From contig JAEZLX010000035.1 of the NCBI GenBank assembly GCA_023415035.1, positions 1 to 19,479 on the forward strand: 19,479 bases of DNA, in the 5' to 3' direction. The position numbers and the translations under genes are program-made. The stretch is from Pseudomonadota bacterium. Its GTDB lineage: Bacteria; Pseudomonadota; Gammaproteobacteria; Burkholderiales; Burkholderiaceae_C. The notes under the pieces are model-generated. The model ran no database searches and was not told where the DNA came from. It saw only the letters and a program-made list of their open reading frames with translations. Below, one piece after another: positions 1 to 7,867 of this stretch (the first letter of the stretch is position 1; the number at the start of each line of letters is the position of its first letter).

Positions 1-199
1 GGTCCAGGTCGCCCACCAGCGGCCGCACGCCCTGCGCACGCAAGGCCGCCACCCGCGCGGGGCTGGAGGTCAGGGCCAGCACCTGCACACGCCGGCCGTG
101 GCCCAGCTCGCGCACCACGCGCCCGCCCACGTCGCCGCAACCCACGATCAGCACCCGCTCACGCCGGAAGCGCGCCGGCAATGCACCAAGAAAACCCAT
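1..199 (-). CDS. NAD(P)-dependent epimerase/SDR-like protein (partial, C-terminus outside window)
   Basis: The first 66 codons are visible, reading left off the window edge. The N-terminus MGFLGALPARFRRERVLIVG leads into GCGDVGGRV (about residues 21-29), a Rossmann dinucleotide-binding loop after a hydrophobic beta strand. The next part, VLALTSSPARVAALRAQGV followed by GDLD, looks like the second strand and the start of NAD(P) recognition in YeeZ-like NAD-dependent epimerases. The ATG at 199-197 is chosen because it directly precedes the Rossmann strand. The gene diverges from the reductase starting at 269, leaving about 70 bp for both promoters. Substrate cannot be predicted, and the catalytic part is not in the window. 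Confidence 0.75.
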   Translation of the reverse strand, partial: MGFLGALPARFRRERVLIVGCGDVGGRVVRELGHGRRVQVLALTSSPARVAALRAQGVRPLVGDLD

Positions 200-268
200 G
201 CTGGAACAGATTTGAGACAATTTGGGTTTGTCCGCCCCGTGCGGACTGCCCTCCATTCGCACGCCAGT

Positions 269-1300
269 ATGACATTCACCATCACCGTCGAGCCCAGCGG
301 CCGCACCTTCAGCACCACATCCGACGAAACCATCCTCTCCGCCGGCATCCGTCAGGGCATCGGGCTGCCCTACGGCTGCAAGGATGGCGCCTGTGGTTCC
401 TGCAAGTGCAAGCTGGTGTCGGGCCAGGTCGTCCACGGCCCGCACCAGAGCAAGGCGCTGAGCGCCGAGGAAGAGGCCGCCGGCTACATCCTCACCTGCT
501 GCGGCACCGCGCAGACCGACGTGGTCATCGAATCGCGCCAGGTCACCGACGAAGGCGCCTACCCGATCAAGAAGATGCCCGTTCGCGTCAACAGGCTCGA
601 GCGCGCCTCGCACGATGTCGTCATCCTGAACCTGCAGCTGCCCGCCGCCGACACGTTCAAGTACCACGCCGGCCAATACATCGAGTTCATCCTGCGTGAT
701 GGCGACCGCCGCAGCTACTCCATGGCCAACGCGCCGCACACGCAGGCCGAAGGCCCCCACGTGGAGCTGCACATCCGTCACATGCCCGGCGGCAAGTTCA
801 CCGACCACGTGTTCGGCAACATGAAGGAAAAGGAGATCCTGCGCGTCGAAGGCCCGTACGGCAGCTTCTTCCTGCGCGAGGACAGCGACAAGCCCATCAT
901 CCTGCTGGCCTCGGGCACCGGTTTCGCGCCGGTCAAGGCCATCATCGAGCACATGCGCTTTGCCGGCATCACGCGTCCGGTCACGCTCTACTGGGGTGGC
1001 CGCCGTCCGGCCGACCTCTATCAGGACGCGTGGGTGCGTGAGCAGGCCCAGGTCATGCCCAACCTGAGCTACGTGCCCGTCATCTCCAACGCCCTGCCAG
1101 AAGACGGTTGGACCGGCCGCACCGGCTTTGTCCACCTGGCGGTGCTGCAGGACCACCCCGACCTCTCCGGCCACGAGGTGTACGCCTGCGGCGCGCCCAT
1201 CGTGGTCGAGTCTGCCCGCCAGGACTACACGGCCAGGGCCGGCCTTCCGGAGGAAGCCTTCTTCGCCGACGCCTTCACCAGCGCGCTCGACAAGCAGTAA
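269..1300 (+). CDS. 2Fe-2S/FAD oxidoreductase (annotated in relatives as CDP-6-deoxy-delta-3,4-glucoseen reductase)
   Basis: A 343-residue electron-transfer flavoprotein. An N-terminal plant-type ferredoxin domain (residues 1-90) has Cys37, Cys42, Cys45 and Cys77 in the pattern C-x4-C-x2-C...C. A ferredoxin-NADP reductase module follows: RSYS (148-151) for FAD, GTGFAP (216-221) for NAD(P)H, and a C-terminal YACGAP motif. It should pass electrons from NAD(P)H through FAD to the 2Fe-2S centre and on to a partner. Relatives carry the CDP-glucoseen reductase name (AscD/E3-like), but no dideoxysugar genes lie nearby, so the substrate is unknown; a monooxygenase reductase role is equally possible. 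The frame is open from 98, but that would overlap the divergent epimerase gene, and homology begins at MTFTITVEPSGR, so the ATG at 269 is preferred. No clear Shine-Dalgarno precedes it. Confidence 0.85.
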   Translation: MTFTITVEPSGRTFSTTSDETILSAGIRQGIGLPYGCKDGACGSCKCKLVSGQVVHGPHQSKALSAEEEAAGYILTCCGTAQTDVVIESRQVTDEGAYPIKKMPVRVNRLERASHDVVILNLQLPAADTFKYHAGQYIEFILRDGDRRSYSMANAPHTQAEGPHVELHIRHMPGGKFTDHVFGNMKEKEILRVEGPYGSFFLREDSDKPIILLASGTGFAPVKAIIEHMRFAGITRPVTLYWGGRRPADLYQDAWVREQAQVMPNLSYVPVISNALPEDGWTGRTGFVHLAVLQDHPDLSGHEVYACGAPIVVESARQDYTARAGLPEEAFFADAFTSALDKQ

Positions 1301-1332
1301 GTTATCCCGATAACGACGACAAAGGAGTCTCC

Positions 1333-2307
1333 ATGATCGATCGCCGCCAGTTCATCAGCGCCGCCCTGGGCGCTGCCGCCCTGTCCGCCCCTGCCATCGG
1401 GCAAGCACAAGGCCACACCACCCGCATCATCGTGCCCTTCGGCGCTGGCGGACCGATCGACGTGACCGCACGCATCCTGGCCGAGGCCGTCAAGGACAGC
1501 CTGGGCACCGTGATCATCGAGAACCGCCCCGGCGCGGGCGGCAACATCGGCGTCAGCGCCGTGGCCAAGGCAGCACCTGACGGTCACACGCTGGGCATCG
1601 CCACCACCGCATCGCACGGCATCAACCCCTGGCTGTTCAGCAAGCTGCCTTACGACCCCGACAAGGACTTTGCGCCCGTCACCCAGATGCTGCGCGTACC
1701 CAACGTGCTGGTCATGAACGCACAGACAGCCGAACGCCTGAAGATCCGCTCCCTGCCCGACCTCATCGCCTACGCCAAGGCCAACCCGGGCAAGCTCAAC
1801 TACGGCTCGGGCGGCAACGGCAGCGCCGGCCACCTCGCCGGCGAACTCCTCAAGCACCGCGCCGGCATCTTCGCCGTGCACATTCCCTACGCCGGCGCCA
1901 ATCCGGCGCAGCTGGCGCTGCTCTCGGGCGAGGTGGACTTCAACATCGACAACCTGGCCTCGGCGGCCGCCAACATCCGCGCCGGCAAGCTGGTCGCCCT
2001 GGCCGTGACCACGGCCCAACGCAGCGCCGTGCTGCCCGACGTTCCCACCATGGCCTCGGTCCTGCCCGGCTTCGAGATCGACACCTGGTGGGGCCTCATC
2101 GCGCCCGCCGGCACACCGGACGATGTTGTGGCCAGGCTCAACGCCGCGTTCACCAATGCCCTGAAGTCCGCGGACGTGAAGGAAAAGTTTGCCAAGCTGC
2201 TGGCCGAGCCCGCGCCCAACTCGCCCAAGGAATTCGCCGCCTTCCTGCAGAGCGAACGCAGCAAGTACCAGCAGATGGTGAAGATCAGCGGCGCCAAGGT
2301 CGACTGA
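1333..2307 (+). CDS. BUG/TctC-family periplasmic solute-binding protein (tripartite tricarboxylate transporter type)
   Basis: A 324-residue extracytoplasmic binding protein. The N-terminus MIDRRQFISAALGAAAL...GQAQG is a signal peptide with a Tat-like RRQF start and likely cleavage near residue 26. The mature part shows BUG hallmarks: IIVPFGAGGPIDVTAR, IENRPGAGGNIG, a DGHTLGIATTASHGINPWL block, and later VPYAGANPAQLALLSGEVD-like and PTMASVLPGFEIDTWWGLIAPAGTP-like segments. Such proteins bind small carboxylates or related anions for TTT uptake or sensing. No TctA/TctB membrane genes are visible, which is normal for the many orphan BUG genes in Burkholderiales. The ATG at 1333 follows AAGGAG (1322-1327) with ideal spacing. 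It lies 32 bp after the reductase gene and may be co-transcribed with it. Confidence 0.92.
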   Translation: MIDRRQFISAALGAAALSAPAIGQAQGHTTRIIVPFGAGGPIDVTARILAEAVKDSLGTVIIENRPGAGGNIGVSAVAKAAPDGHTLGIATTASHGINPWLFSKLPYDPDKDFAPVTQMLRVPNVLVMNAQTAERLKIRSLPDLIAYAKANPGKLNYGSGGNGSAGHLAGELLKHRAGIFAVHIPYAGANPAQLALLSGEVDFNIDNLASAAANIRAGKLVALAVTTAQRSAVLPDVPTMASVLPGFEIDTWWGLIAPAGTPDDVVARLNAAFTNALKSADVKEKFAKLLAEPAPNSPKEFAAFLQSERSKYQQMVKISGAKVD

Positions 2308-2325
2308 CCATTCTGCACGTCCGAC

Positions 2326-2357
2326 AACCCCTGCGGCTTCACGCCGGCAGGGGTTTC
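2326..2357. terminator. Intrinsic terminator after the BUG gene
   Basis: Inverted repeat AACCCCTGC (2326-2334) and GCAGGGGTT (2347-2355), with a further GGC/GCC pairing inside the loop, followed on the plus strand by a T-rich run (TTTCATTTCAT). It lies 18 bp after the BUG stop codon and between convergent genes. It may also act on the minus-strand transcript leaving sco1. Confidence 0.8.
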
Positions 2358-2417
2358 ATTTCATCGGCCAGCGGTCTGGCCAGTCCGCCCGCGCTGGAGA
2401 CGACCGGCCCCCAGCCC

Positions 2418-3035
2418 TCAGTTTCCCGCCAGCAGTAGCTTGATGTCCTCCGCCATGGCCGCCGGTTCATTGCCATGGCGGTGGAACAGGCGCAGCCTGC
2501 CCTGCGGGTCGTAAACGTAGCTGCCCACCGAGTGGTCCATCGTGTAGCTCGTCGGCGTCTTGCCCTCGACCTTGTTGTAGTACACGCGGAAGTGCTTGGC
2601 CAGCCCGGGCAACTCCTCCAGGGTGGGACGCAAGGCCACAAACTCCGGATCGAAGCTGTCCATGTACTCCTTCAGGACCTGCGGCGTGTCGCGCTCCGGG
2701 TCCACGCTGACGAAGATACCCTGCACCCGGGCACTGTCCTCGCCAAGCAGGCTTTTGGCCTCCGCCATGGCGACCATCGCCGTCGGGCAGTAATCCGGGC
2801 ACTGCGTGTAGCCGAAGAACACCACCACCGCCTTGCCCTTGAAGTCGGCCATGGTGCGCACCTGGCCATTCTGGTCAGGCAGGCTGAAATCCTTGGCGTA
2901 GTCCGCGCCGGTGATGTCGATGCCATTGAAGGCAGGCTTTTGCGAGCAGGCGGGCAGCAGCGGCACCAGGCCGGCACCCAGCGCCATGCCGAGCCATTGC
3001 CGGCGTGTACGGAAAGACGGGTTCTTGGCCTTCAT
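2418..3035 (-). CDS. SCO1/SenC/PrrC-family copper chaperone
   Basis: A 205-residue Sco protein that delivers copper to, or reduces, the CuA site of oxidase subunit II in the periplasm. The N-terminus has twin arginines (RRQWLG), a hydrophobic stretch and a lipobox LPAC ending at Cys30, so a membrane-anchored lipoprotein is likely. The thioredoxin-like domain carries the copper ligands Cys79 and Cys83 in CPDYC and His168 in DHSVGSYVYDP, plus the family motifs FFGYTQCPDYCP and VSVDPERDTP. The start is one base after the ctaB stop (TGA-C-ATG), indicating translational coupling. It is the last gene of the oxidase assembly run and ends facing the BUG gene. Confidence 0.95.
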   Translation of the reverse strand: MKAKNPSFRTRRQWLGMALGAGLVPLLPACSQKPAFNGIDITGADYAKDFSLPDQNGQVRTMADFKGKAVVVFFGYTQCPDYCPTAMVAMAEAKSLLGEDSARVQGIFVSVDPERDTPQVLKEYMDSFDPEFVALRPTLEELPGLAKHFRVYYNKVEGKTPTSYTMDHSVGSYVYDPQGRLRLFHRHGNEPAAMAEDIKLLLAGN

Positions 3036-3036
3036 G

Positions 3037-3948
3037 TCAAAAACTCCCCCTGGGCAGGTAATGATCGATCAGCAGCGCCGCGAACAGCAGCGACAGGTGG
3101 ATCAGCGAAAAGCGGAAGGTCTTGCGCGCCAGCGTGTCCGAGTAGCTGCGCCACAGCGCCACCGCATAGGCGCAAAAGCCCACGTTCAGGATCACCGCCG
3201 CCACCAGATAGAACCACCCGCTCATGCGCAGCATGAACGGCATCAGGCAGGCCGCGAACAGGATCAGCGTGTACAGCACGATCTGCAAGCGCGTGAACTC
3301 CGACCCGTGCGTCACCGGCAACATGGGCAGGCCCGACTTGCGGTAGTCCTCCACGCGGTACAGGGCCAGCGCCCAAAAGTGCGGCGGCGTCCACAGGAAG
3401 ATGATCAGGCACAGCACCAGCGACTCCGGCGACACCTCGCCCGTCATCGCCGCCCAGCCCAGCACCGGCGGCATGGCCCCCGAGGCGCCACCGATCACGA
3501 TGTTCTGCGGTGTCAGCGGCTTGAGCACCACGGTGTAGATGACCGCGTAACCGACAAAGGTGGCAAAGGTCAGCCACATGGTCAGCGGGTTCACCCACAC
3601 GTAGAGAATGGCGGAACCCAGCGCGCACAGCGCGGCCGAAAAACCCAGCGTCTGCGCGTTGCCCAGCTCGCCCTTGGCCGTGGGCCGCCAGGCGGTGCGG
3701 CGCATCTTCGCGTCGATGTGCTGCTCGACCACACAGTTGAAGGCGGCGGCGGCCCCGGCCACCAGCCAGATGCCCAGGCAGGCCAGCAACGCCAGGCGCA
3801 CGTCCGCCCAGTCCGGCACGCCCGGCACGGCCAGCACCATGCCGATCAGGGCACAGAACACGATGAGCTGCACCACCCGGGGCTTGGTCAGGGCATAGAA
3901 CTGACGCCAGGTCGGCGGCAGGGGCGCGGCGGATGCGGCGGAACTCAT
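3037..3948 (-). CDS. ctaB: Protoheme IX farnesyltransferase (heme O synthase)
   Basis: A 303-residue polytopic UbiA-family prenyltransferase that attaches a farnesyl group to heme B to make heme O, the precursor of heme A. Seen: LTKPRVV near the N-terminus; the first Asp-rich motif region, with N and D in FNCVVEQHIDAKM followed by RRTAWRP; YTVVLKPLTPQNIVIGGASG; and the WTPPHFWALAL block. About nine hydrophobic segments are visible. The frame is open far upstream, but homology begins at MSSAASAAPLPPTWRQFYALTKPR, and this ATG overlaps the ctaA stop as ATGA. That 4-base overlap couples it to heme A synthase, the next enzyme of the same pathway. Confidence 0.95.
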   Translation of the reverse strand: MSSAASAAPLPPTWRQFYALTKPRVVQLIVFCALIGMVLAVPGVPDWADVRLALLACLGIWLVAGAAAAFNCVVEQHIDAKMRRTAWRPTAKGELGNAQTLGFSAALCALGSAILYVWVNPLTMWLTFATFVGYAVIYTVVLKPLTPQNIVIGGASGAMPPVLGWAAMTGEVSPESLVLCLIIFLWTPPHFWALALYRVEDYRKSGLPMLPVTHGSEFTRLQIVLYTLILFAACLMPFMLRMSGWFYLVAAVILNVGFCAYAVALWRSYSDTLARKTFRFSLIHLSLLFAALLIDHYLPRGSF

Positions 3949-5093
3949 GAGGATGTCGGACGGGAAACAGTAGAAAAGGGCGACAGTGGCCCGGACGGCG
4001 AACTGCGGACACCATGACTGGCCACCAGCACCCCGGTGAGCACCACCAGCAGGCCGGCCGCACCACCGGTGTGCGACACCGCGGCCAGCAGCGGCCACTC
4101 CAGCACCACGTTGGACACGCCGGTCAACAGCTGCCACAGCGCGAGGCCACCCAGCCAGCGTGCGGCCTGGCGCGTACCCTCGACCCGGTGCAGGCGCCAG
4201 GTCAGCCAGGCCAGGCAGGCGAGCACCAGATAAGCCACCAGGCGGTGCGTGTAATGGACGGCGGTCAATGCCTCGAAAGGAATCGCATCGCCGCCCGCGG
4301 TCATCCCCAGCTCGCGCCAGAGCGTGAACCCCTGGTCGAAAGCCATCGGCGGCCACCAGCTGCCCTGGCAGAGCGGGAAATCGCGGCAGGCCAGCACGGC
4401 GTAGTTGGTGCTCACCCAGCCGCCGAGCGCGATCTGGCACCACAGCAGCACGAACACCAGCCAGACCGCCGTGCGCAGACCGCTGGACAAGGCCGCGCGA
4501 TGCTCGTCGTACCAGACCGCCTGGGCGCGCAACAGCGCCAGCAGACCCATGCCGCCCAGCAGGTGCAAGGTCACAATGGCCGGAAACAGCTTCATGGTCA
4601 CCGTCAATGCGCCGAACGCGCCCTGCAGGCAGACCCACAGCAGTGTCAGCGTCGGCCACCAGGGAGATACCGCCAGGCGCCGCCGCTCGACCCAGCTGAC
4701 GGCCGTCAGCACGATGATCAGCACGCCCACACCCGTGGCCAGGTAGCGGTGGATCATTTCGATCCAGGCCTTGGCGTGCGTCACCGGGCCGGTAGGCATG
4801 GCTTCCTGCGCCGCGCTGATGTCGGCGTGTGCCCCCAGCGGACTCGCGCTGCCGTAGCAGCCGGGCCAGTCCGGGCAGCCCAGGCCCGAGTCCGTCAGGC
4901 GTGTGAAGGCACCGAACAACACGAGGTCAAAGGTCAGGAACAGCGTGAGCAGGGTCAGCGCATGCAGGCGCTTCACGGGCCGGGCCTGACGGTTGCGCAG
5001 CCAGATCCAGGCCAGTGGCCCCAGGGCCAGCACCACGCCCATCAGCATCATGCGCGCCACCGGCGTCCAGTCGTACAGCGGAGTGGCTTCCAT
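3945..5093 (-). CDS. ctaA: Heme A synthase (COX15/CtaA family)
   Basis: A 382-residue, eight-segment membrane protein that oxidises the C8 methyl of heme O to a formyl group, giving heme A for the oxidase. The two four-helix halves each carry a histidine pair: His115 (EMIHRYLA) and His177 (TLHLLGG) in the first; His280/283 (AVHYTHRLVAYL) and His341 (AVSHTGGAAG) in the second. GAFTRLTDSGLGCPDWPGCYG matches the conserved extracytoplasmic loop, and a second cysteine pair lies at 236/242 (CRDFPLC). The ATG at 5093 is preferred; an in-frame GTG three bases upstream (5096) is also possible with the same GAGGA ribosome site. It starts 10 bp after the preceding Sco-like gene and overlaps ctaB by 4 bp. 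Confidence 0.95.
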   Translation of the reverse strand: MEATPLYDWTPVARMMLMGVVLALGPLAWIWLRNRQARPVKRLHALTLLTLFLTFDLVLFGAFTRLTDSGLGCPDWPGCYGSASPLGAHADISAAQEAMPTGPVTHAKAWIEMIHRYLATGVGVLIIVLTAVSWVERRRLAVSPWWPTLTLLWVCLQGAFGALTVTMKLFPAIVTLHLLGGMGLLALLRAQAVWYDEHRAALSSGLRTAVWLVFVLLWCQIALGGWVSTNYAVLACRDFPLCQGSWWPPMAFDQGFTLWRELGMTAGGDAIPFEALTAVHYTHRLVAYLVLACLAWLTWRLHRVEGTRQAARWLGGLALWQLLTGVSNVVLEWPLLAAVSHTGGAAGLLVVLTGVLVASHGVRSSPSGPLSPFSTVSRPTSS

Positions 5094-5103
5094 CACGCCG
5101 TCC

Positions 5104-5820
5104 TCAGAACGCCTCGCCCGGCCGGCCGGGCTTGTCCCAGAACGCCGATGCGCGCAGCAGGCGGTTCAGGTCGGAGCGCACCTTCTTCGGATCGGCTCCG
5201 GCGGGAAAACGCATCATCCAGTTACCGAGCGGATCGACCACGTACAGGTGATCCTGCAGGCGCTGGCCCGGCGCCGGCACCAGCCACTGGGCCAGTTGTG
5301 CCTCGTCCACCTTGAGCACACGCGCCGAGGCCACACCGGCGCGGATGTCTTCGGGGATATCGCCCTCGCCGGTACGCAGCCAGACCCAGTCCAGGCGATC
5401 CTTGTCCTTGCCCATGCCCTCGCGCAGCTGTCGCTGCAGGTACAGGTGTCCGCGACAGGCCTCGTCGCAGGCCGAATCGGCCACGCTCACCAGCAGCCAC
5501 TGGTCGCGCAGGGCGCTCAGCGGCAACTTGTGTCCGTGCTGGTCGATCGCTGTCCACGAAGGCAGGGAGCGCTGCGGGTCGATCAGTTCGCCGTAATTGC
5601 GCCGCCCCTCGGGCCGGATCACGTAATAGGTGAAATACGAGGCGATCACCGGCGACGCCGCCACCAGCAGCATCAGCAGCATCTTCCAGCGTCCGGCGCG
5701 CGTGCGTGCCGCATCGGTCGCGGCAGCGGCTTCCGGCGTTGGCAGCGAATGCACCGTCAGCGTCAGCGGCTCGTCAGCGCGATGCCCGGAGACCGGGGGG
5801 GATGAATTGGAACCAGACAT
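5104..5820 (-). CDS. Sco-like thioredoxin-fold membrane protein (second Sco paralogue of the locus)
   Basis: A 238-residue protein of a family often labelled only as hypothetical or cytochrome oxidase assembly protein. One membrane segment (about 47-68, KMLLMLLVAASPVIASYFTYY) is followed by a periplasmic domain. That domain keeps the Sco ligand pattern: Cys118 and Cys122 in ACDEAC and His191 in DHLYVVDPLGN, which lines up with the DHSVGSYVYDPQGR segment of sco1 here. VADSACDEACRGHLYLQRQL matches the nucleophile region of thioredoxin-like folds. It is therefore probably a copper or thiol-disulfide helper for oxidase assembly, but this is inference. The start at 5820 lies inside SURF1, giving a 47-bp overlap; ctaA follows after 10 bp. 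Confidence 0.75.
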   Translation of the reverse strand: MSGSNSSPPVSGHRADEPLTLTVHSLPTPEAAAATDAARTRAGRWKMLLMLLVAASPVIASYFTYYVIRPEGRRNYGELIDPQRSLPSWTAIDQHGHKLPLSALRDQWLLVSVADSACDEACRGHLYLQRQLREGMGKDKDRLDWVWLRTGEGDIPEDIRAGVASARVLKVDEAQLAQWLVPAPGQRLQDHLYVVDPLGNWMMRFPAGADPKKVRSDLNRLLRASAFWDKPGRPGEAF

Positions 5821-6523
5821 ACAGAAGGCCCGCAAGGGCGCACAGACCAAACCACTGGAAAGCATAGCCATGGTGCTTGTGCACGTCGGCGGCCATGCGG
5901 GGCCACTCGCGCCGCAGGCCATCAGCGGCCTCACCGGTCTGGAGCAGCGACACTTCGAGCAGTGCCAGCCCGGTTTCCCGGGCGAAGGCGTCGATGTCGA
6001 TATTCTGCCGGATCGGCCCCGGCGCTTCCGCCCCCAGCTCGAATAACCGAGACGGCGGTGGCGCGAGGCGACCGCGCACCTCGACTTCGCCCTCGGGCGT
6101 GGACAGTTGCGGCAACCGGGTGCGGTCGTGCGGGTCGCGCGGCGCCCATCCGCGCACCACCAGCACCGAGGCCTCGCGACCTGCCAGTCTCAGCGGTGTC
6201 ACCACGTGAAAGCCGGCCTGCCCGTCCATCGGCCGGTTGTCCAGGAAGACTGTGGCGCCAGCCACCCAGCTGCCCCGCAGCACGGCCGGGCGGTGAATCA
6301 CGTCCCGGCCAGCTCCCCGCATGGCCAGCAGCTCGTCGCCATGCAGGGCAGGCAGCGCCATCTGCTGCTCGACCTGCCGCTGGTACCCGGTCTTCTGCGC
6401 GGCGCGCCCGAGCTGCCATAAACCCAGCGATGCGGTGACCGCCATGGTGGCGACTGTCGCCAGGGTCATCAGCCAGAAACGCGGCTGACGCCAGCGCGGT
6501 GTTTTCTCAACCCGCGTGGCCAT
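5774..6523 (-). CDS. SURF1-family oxidase assembly protein
   Basis: A 249-residue membrane protein that helps insert heme A into subunit I. Two membrane segments bracket a periplasmic domain: about 17-37 (WLMTLATVATMAVTASLGLW) and about 221-240. The motifs are diagnostic: LGLWQLGRAAQKTGY at the first helix exit, FLDNRPMDGQAGFHVVTPL, VLVVRGWAPRD, and HHGYAFQWFGLCALAGLLYVW at the end. The start at 6523 is the first ATG before the charged tail MATRVEKTPRWRQPRFW. It diverges from the twin-transmembrane gene at 6589, with only 65 bp between, and therefore probably has its own promoter rather than sharing the ctaC transcript. Confidence 0.93.
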   Translation of the reverse strand: MATRVEKTPRWRQPRFWLMTLATVATMAVTASLGLWQLGRAAQKTGYQRQVEQQMALPALHGDELLAMRGAGRDVIHRPAVLRGSWVAGATVFLDNRPMDGQAGFHVVTPLRLAGREASVLVVRGWAPRDPHDRTRLPQLSTPEGEVEVRGRLAPPPSRLFELGAEAPGPIRQNIDIDAFARETGLALLEVSLLQTGEAADGLRREWPRMAADVHKHHGYAFQWFGLCALAGLLYVWFQFIPPGLRASR

Positions 6524-6553
6524 CCTCGGGACTCCGTGCGTTCGCCAGAACTG

Positions 6554-6581
6554 CTGACTTCGCCACCACCGGATCGATAAT
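6554..6581 (+). promoter_or_regulatory. Candidate sigma70 promoter for the twin-transmembrane gene
   Basis: CTGACT (6554-6559), a 16-bp spacer, then GATAAT (6576-6581). The -10 ends 7 nt before the ATG at 6589, so transcription would start at or next to the start codon, and no Shine-Dalgarno is visible. This is an inference from consensus matching alone. Confidence 0.4.
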
Positions 6582-6588
6582 CGCGTGC

Positions 6589-6852
6589 ATGAAATACCTC
6601 GTCATTGCCGCCTTCATCGGCATCATCGGCAGTCTCGCCGCCGCCCTGGTCTTCATGATGCGCGGCGGTCGTGCCGCAGGCGACACGGACGGCGGTGATG
6701 ACAGCGCGGATGAGGCCCCGCGGCCGGGCAGCCGGCGCATGGCGCGCGCCCTCGCCGTGCGCGTGGGCCTGTCGGTGCTGCTGTTCGTCATCGTGCTCCT
6801 GAGCTATCTCATGGGCTGGATCCAGCCGACGGGCCTGCCGGTCGGCCGCTGA
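6589..6852 (+). CDS. Twin transmembrane protein (DUF2909-like)
   Basis: An 87-residue protein with two hydrophobic helices (about 2-23, KYLVIAAFIGIIGSLAAALVF, and about 61-78, VGLSVLLFVIVLLSYLMG) joined by a polar, Gly/Asp-rich linker with an RRMARALAVRV stretch. Size and layout match the small DUF2909/twin-transmembrane family found beside oxidase genes in Betaproteobacteria. Function is unknown; a role in oxidase assembly or stability is inferred only from location. It is the only plus-strand gene inside the minus-strand oxidase locus. The ATG at 6589 is chosen over upstream in-frame codons because the first helix begins there and the upstream part looks non-coding. Confidence 0.8.
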   Translation: MKYLVIAAFIGIIGSLAAALVFMMRGGRAAGDTDGGDDSADEAPRPGSRRMARALAVRVGLSVLLFVIVLLSYLMGWIQPTGLPVGR

Positions 6853-6873
6853 ACAAGGCCAACGTCCAAACAG

Positions 6874-6896
6874 AAAAAGCGCCCGGGGGCGCCTTT
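6874..6896. terminator. Bidirectional intrinsic terminator between twin-TM gene and ctaE
   Basis: Stem GCGCC (6879-6883) and GGCGC (6888-6892) with loop CGGG, preceded by AAAAA and followed by CTTT, so each strand has a short U tract. It serves the plus-strand twin-TM gene (stop at 6852) and the minus-strand ctaE (stop at 6917). Confidence 0.75.
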
Positions 6897-6916
6897 CCTG
6901 CAAGTGCCGGATCGTC

Positions 6917-7801
6917 TTACATCCAGTACACCAAGATGTACAGACCCAGCCACACCACGTCCACGAAGTGCCAGTACCAGGCAGCACCTTCGAAGCCGAA
7001 GTGGCGCTGCGGGGTGAAGTGGCCCTTCTGCAGGCGCAGCGTGACCACCAGCAGCATCAGCATGCCGACGAACACGTGAAAACCGTGGAAGCCCGTCAGC
7101 ATGAAGAAGGTAGAGCCGAAGATGCCCGAGCTGAGCTTGAGGTTCAGGTCGGCATAGGCGTGGGCGTATTCGTAGCCCTGCACGAACAGGAACACCAGGC
7201 CCAGCAGCACCGTCATCCACATGAAGGCGATGGTCTTGGCACGGTTGCCCGCCTGCAGCGCGTGGTGGGCGATGGTGAGCGTCACGCCCGAGGTCAGCAG
7301 CAGCGCGGTGTTGATGGTCGGCAGCCAGAACGGGCCGACAGTCTGGAACGGCTCGGTGATGCCGGCCGGCGAAGCGGTGGCGCCGGCCTGCAGGCTGGGC
7401 CACACCGCGGAGAAATCGGGCCAGATCAGAGCATTTTCGATACTGCCGAGAGCCGGCACGGAGTGCACGCGCGCCCACCACAGTGCGGTGAAGAAGGCAC
7501 CGAAGAACATCACCTCCGAGAAGATGAACCAGCTCATGCTCCAGCGGAAGGAAATGTCGATCTTGCGGCCATACAGACCCGACTCGCTTTCGCGGATCGA
7601 GTCACTGAACCACTGGAACAGCACGGTCAGCCAGAACAGCAGGCCAAAGGCCAGCGACCACTTGCCCCATTCCGCTCCGTTGACCCACTGGCCGGCGCCC
7701 AGGATCACGAAGAACAGGCCCAGTGCGGCCAGCGCCGGGTGGCGGGACAGACCCGGCACGAAGTAGTACGGCGTCGAACCGTGGGTGCTTGCTGACGACA
7801 T
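6917..7801 (-). CDS. ctaE: Cytochrome c oxidase subunit III
   Basis: A 294-residue seven-helix subunit III of the heme-copper oxidase, which stabilises subunit I. Typical stretches are YYFVPGLSRHPALAALGL at the start, WFSDSIRESE, FRWSMSWFIFSEVMFFGAFF with the conserved Glu of helix III, LLLTSGVTLTIAHHAL, and GFHGFHVFVGMLML near the end. The long insert between helices (RVHSVPALGSIENALIWPDF onwards) is usual for betaproteobacterial forms. The ATG at 7801 follows AGGAG with good spacing, which rules out the longer open frame to 7846. It follows the DUF2970 gene after 66 bp. Confidence 0.96.
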   Translation of the reverse strand: MSSASTHGSTPYYFVPGLSRHPALAALGLFFVILGAGQWVNGAEWGKWSLAFGLLFWLTVLFQWFSDSIRESESGLYGRKIDISFRWSMSWFIFSEVMFFGAFFTALWWARVHSVPALGSIENALIWPDFSAVWPSLQAGATASPAGITEPFQTVGPFWLPTINTALLLTSGVTLTIAHHALQAGNRAKTIAFMWMTVLLGLVFLFVQGYEYAHAYADLNLKLSSGIFGSTFFMLTGFHGFHVFVGMLMLLVVTLRLQKGHFTPQRHFGFEGAAWYWHFVDVVWLGLYILVYWM

Positions 7802-7867
7802 GTTTACTCCTATTTGCTTTCGCTTGTAATGTTGTTGATGCTTCAAATGGGGTTGTCTCGGATTGCT

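Noticed and set aside
2911..4017. 368-codon plus-strand open frame opposite sco1 and ctaB
   Set aside because: Antisense shadow of two certain genes, no family features, Arg/Gln/His-rich low-complexity composition.
3037..4659. 540-codon open frame covering ctaB and extending far upstream
   Set aside because: The upstream part is a shadow of ctaA on the same strand; CtaB similarity begins at the ATG at 3948, which overlaps the ctaA stop.
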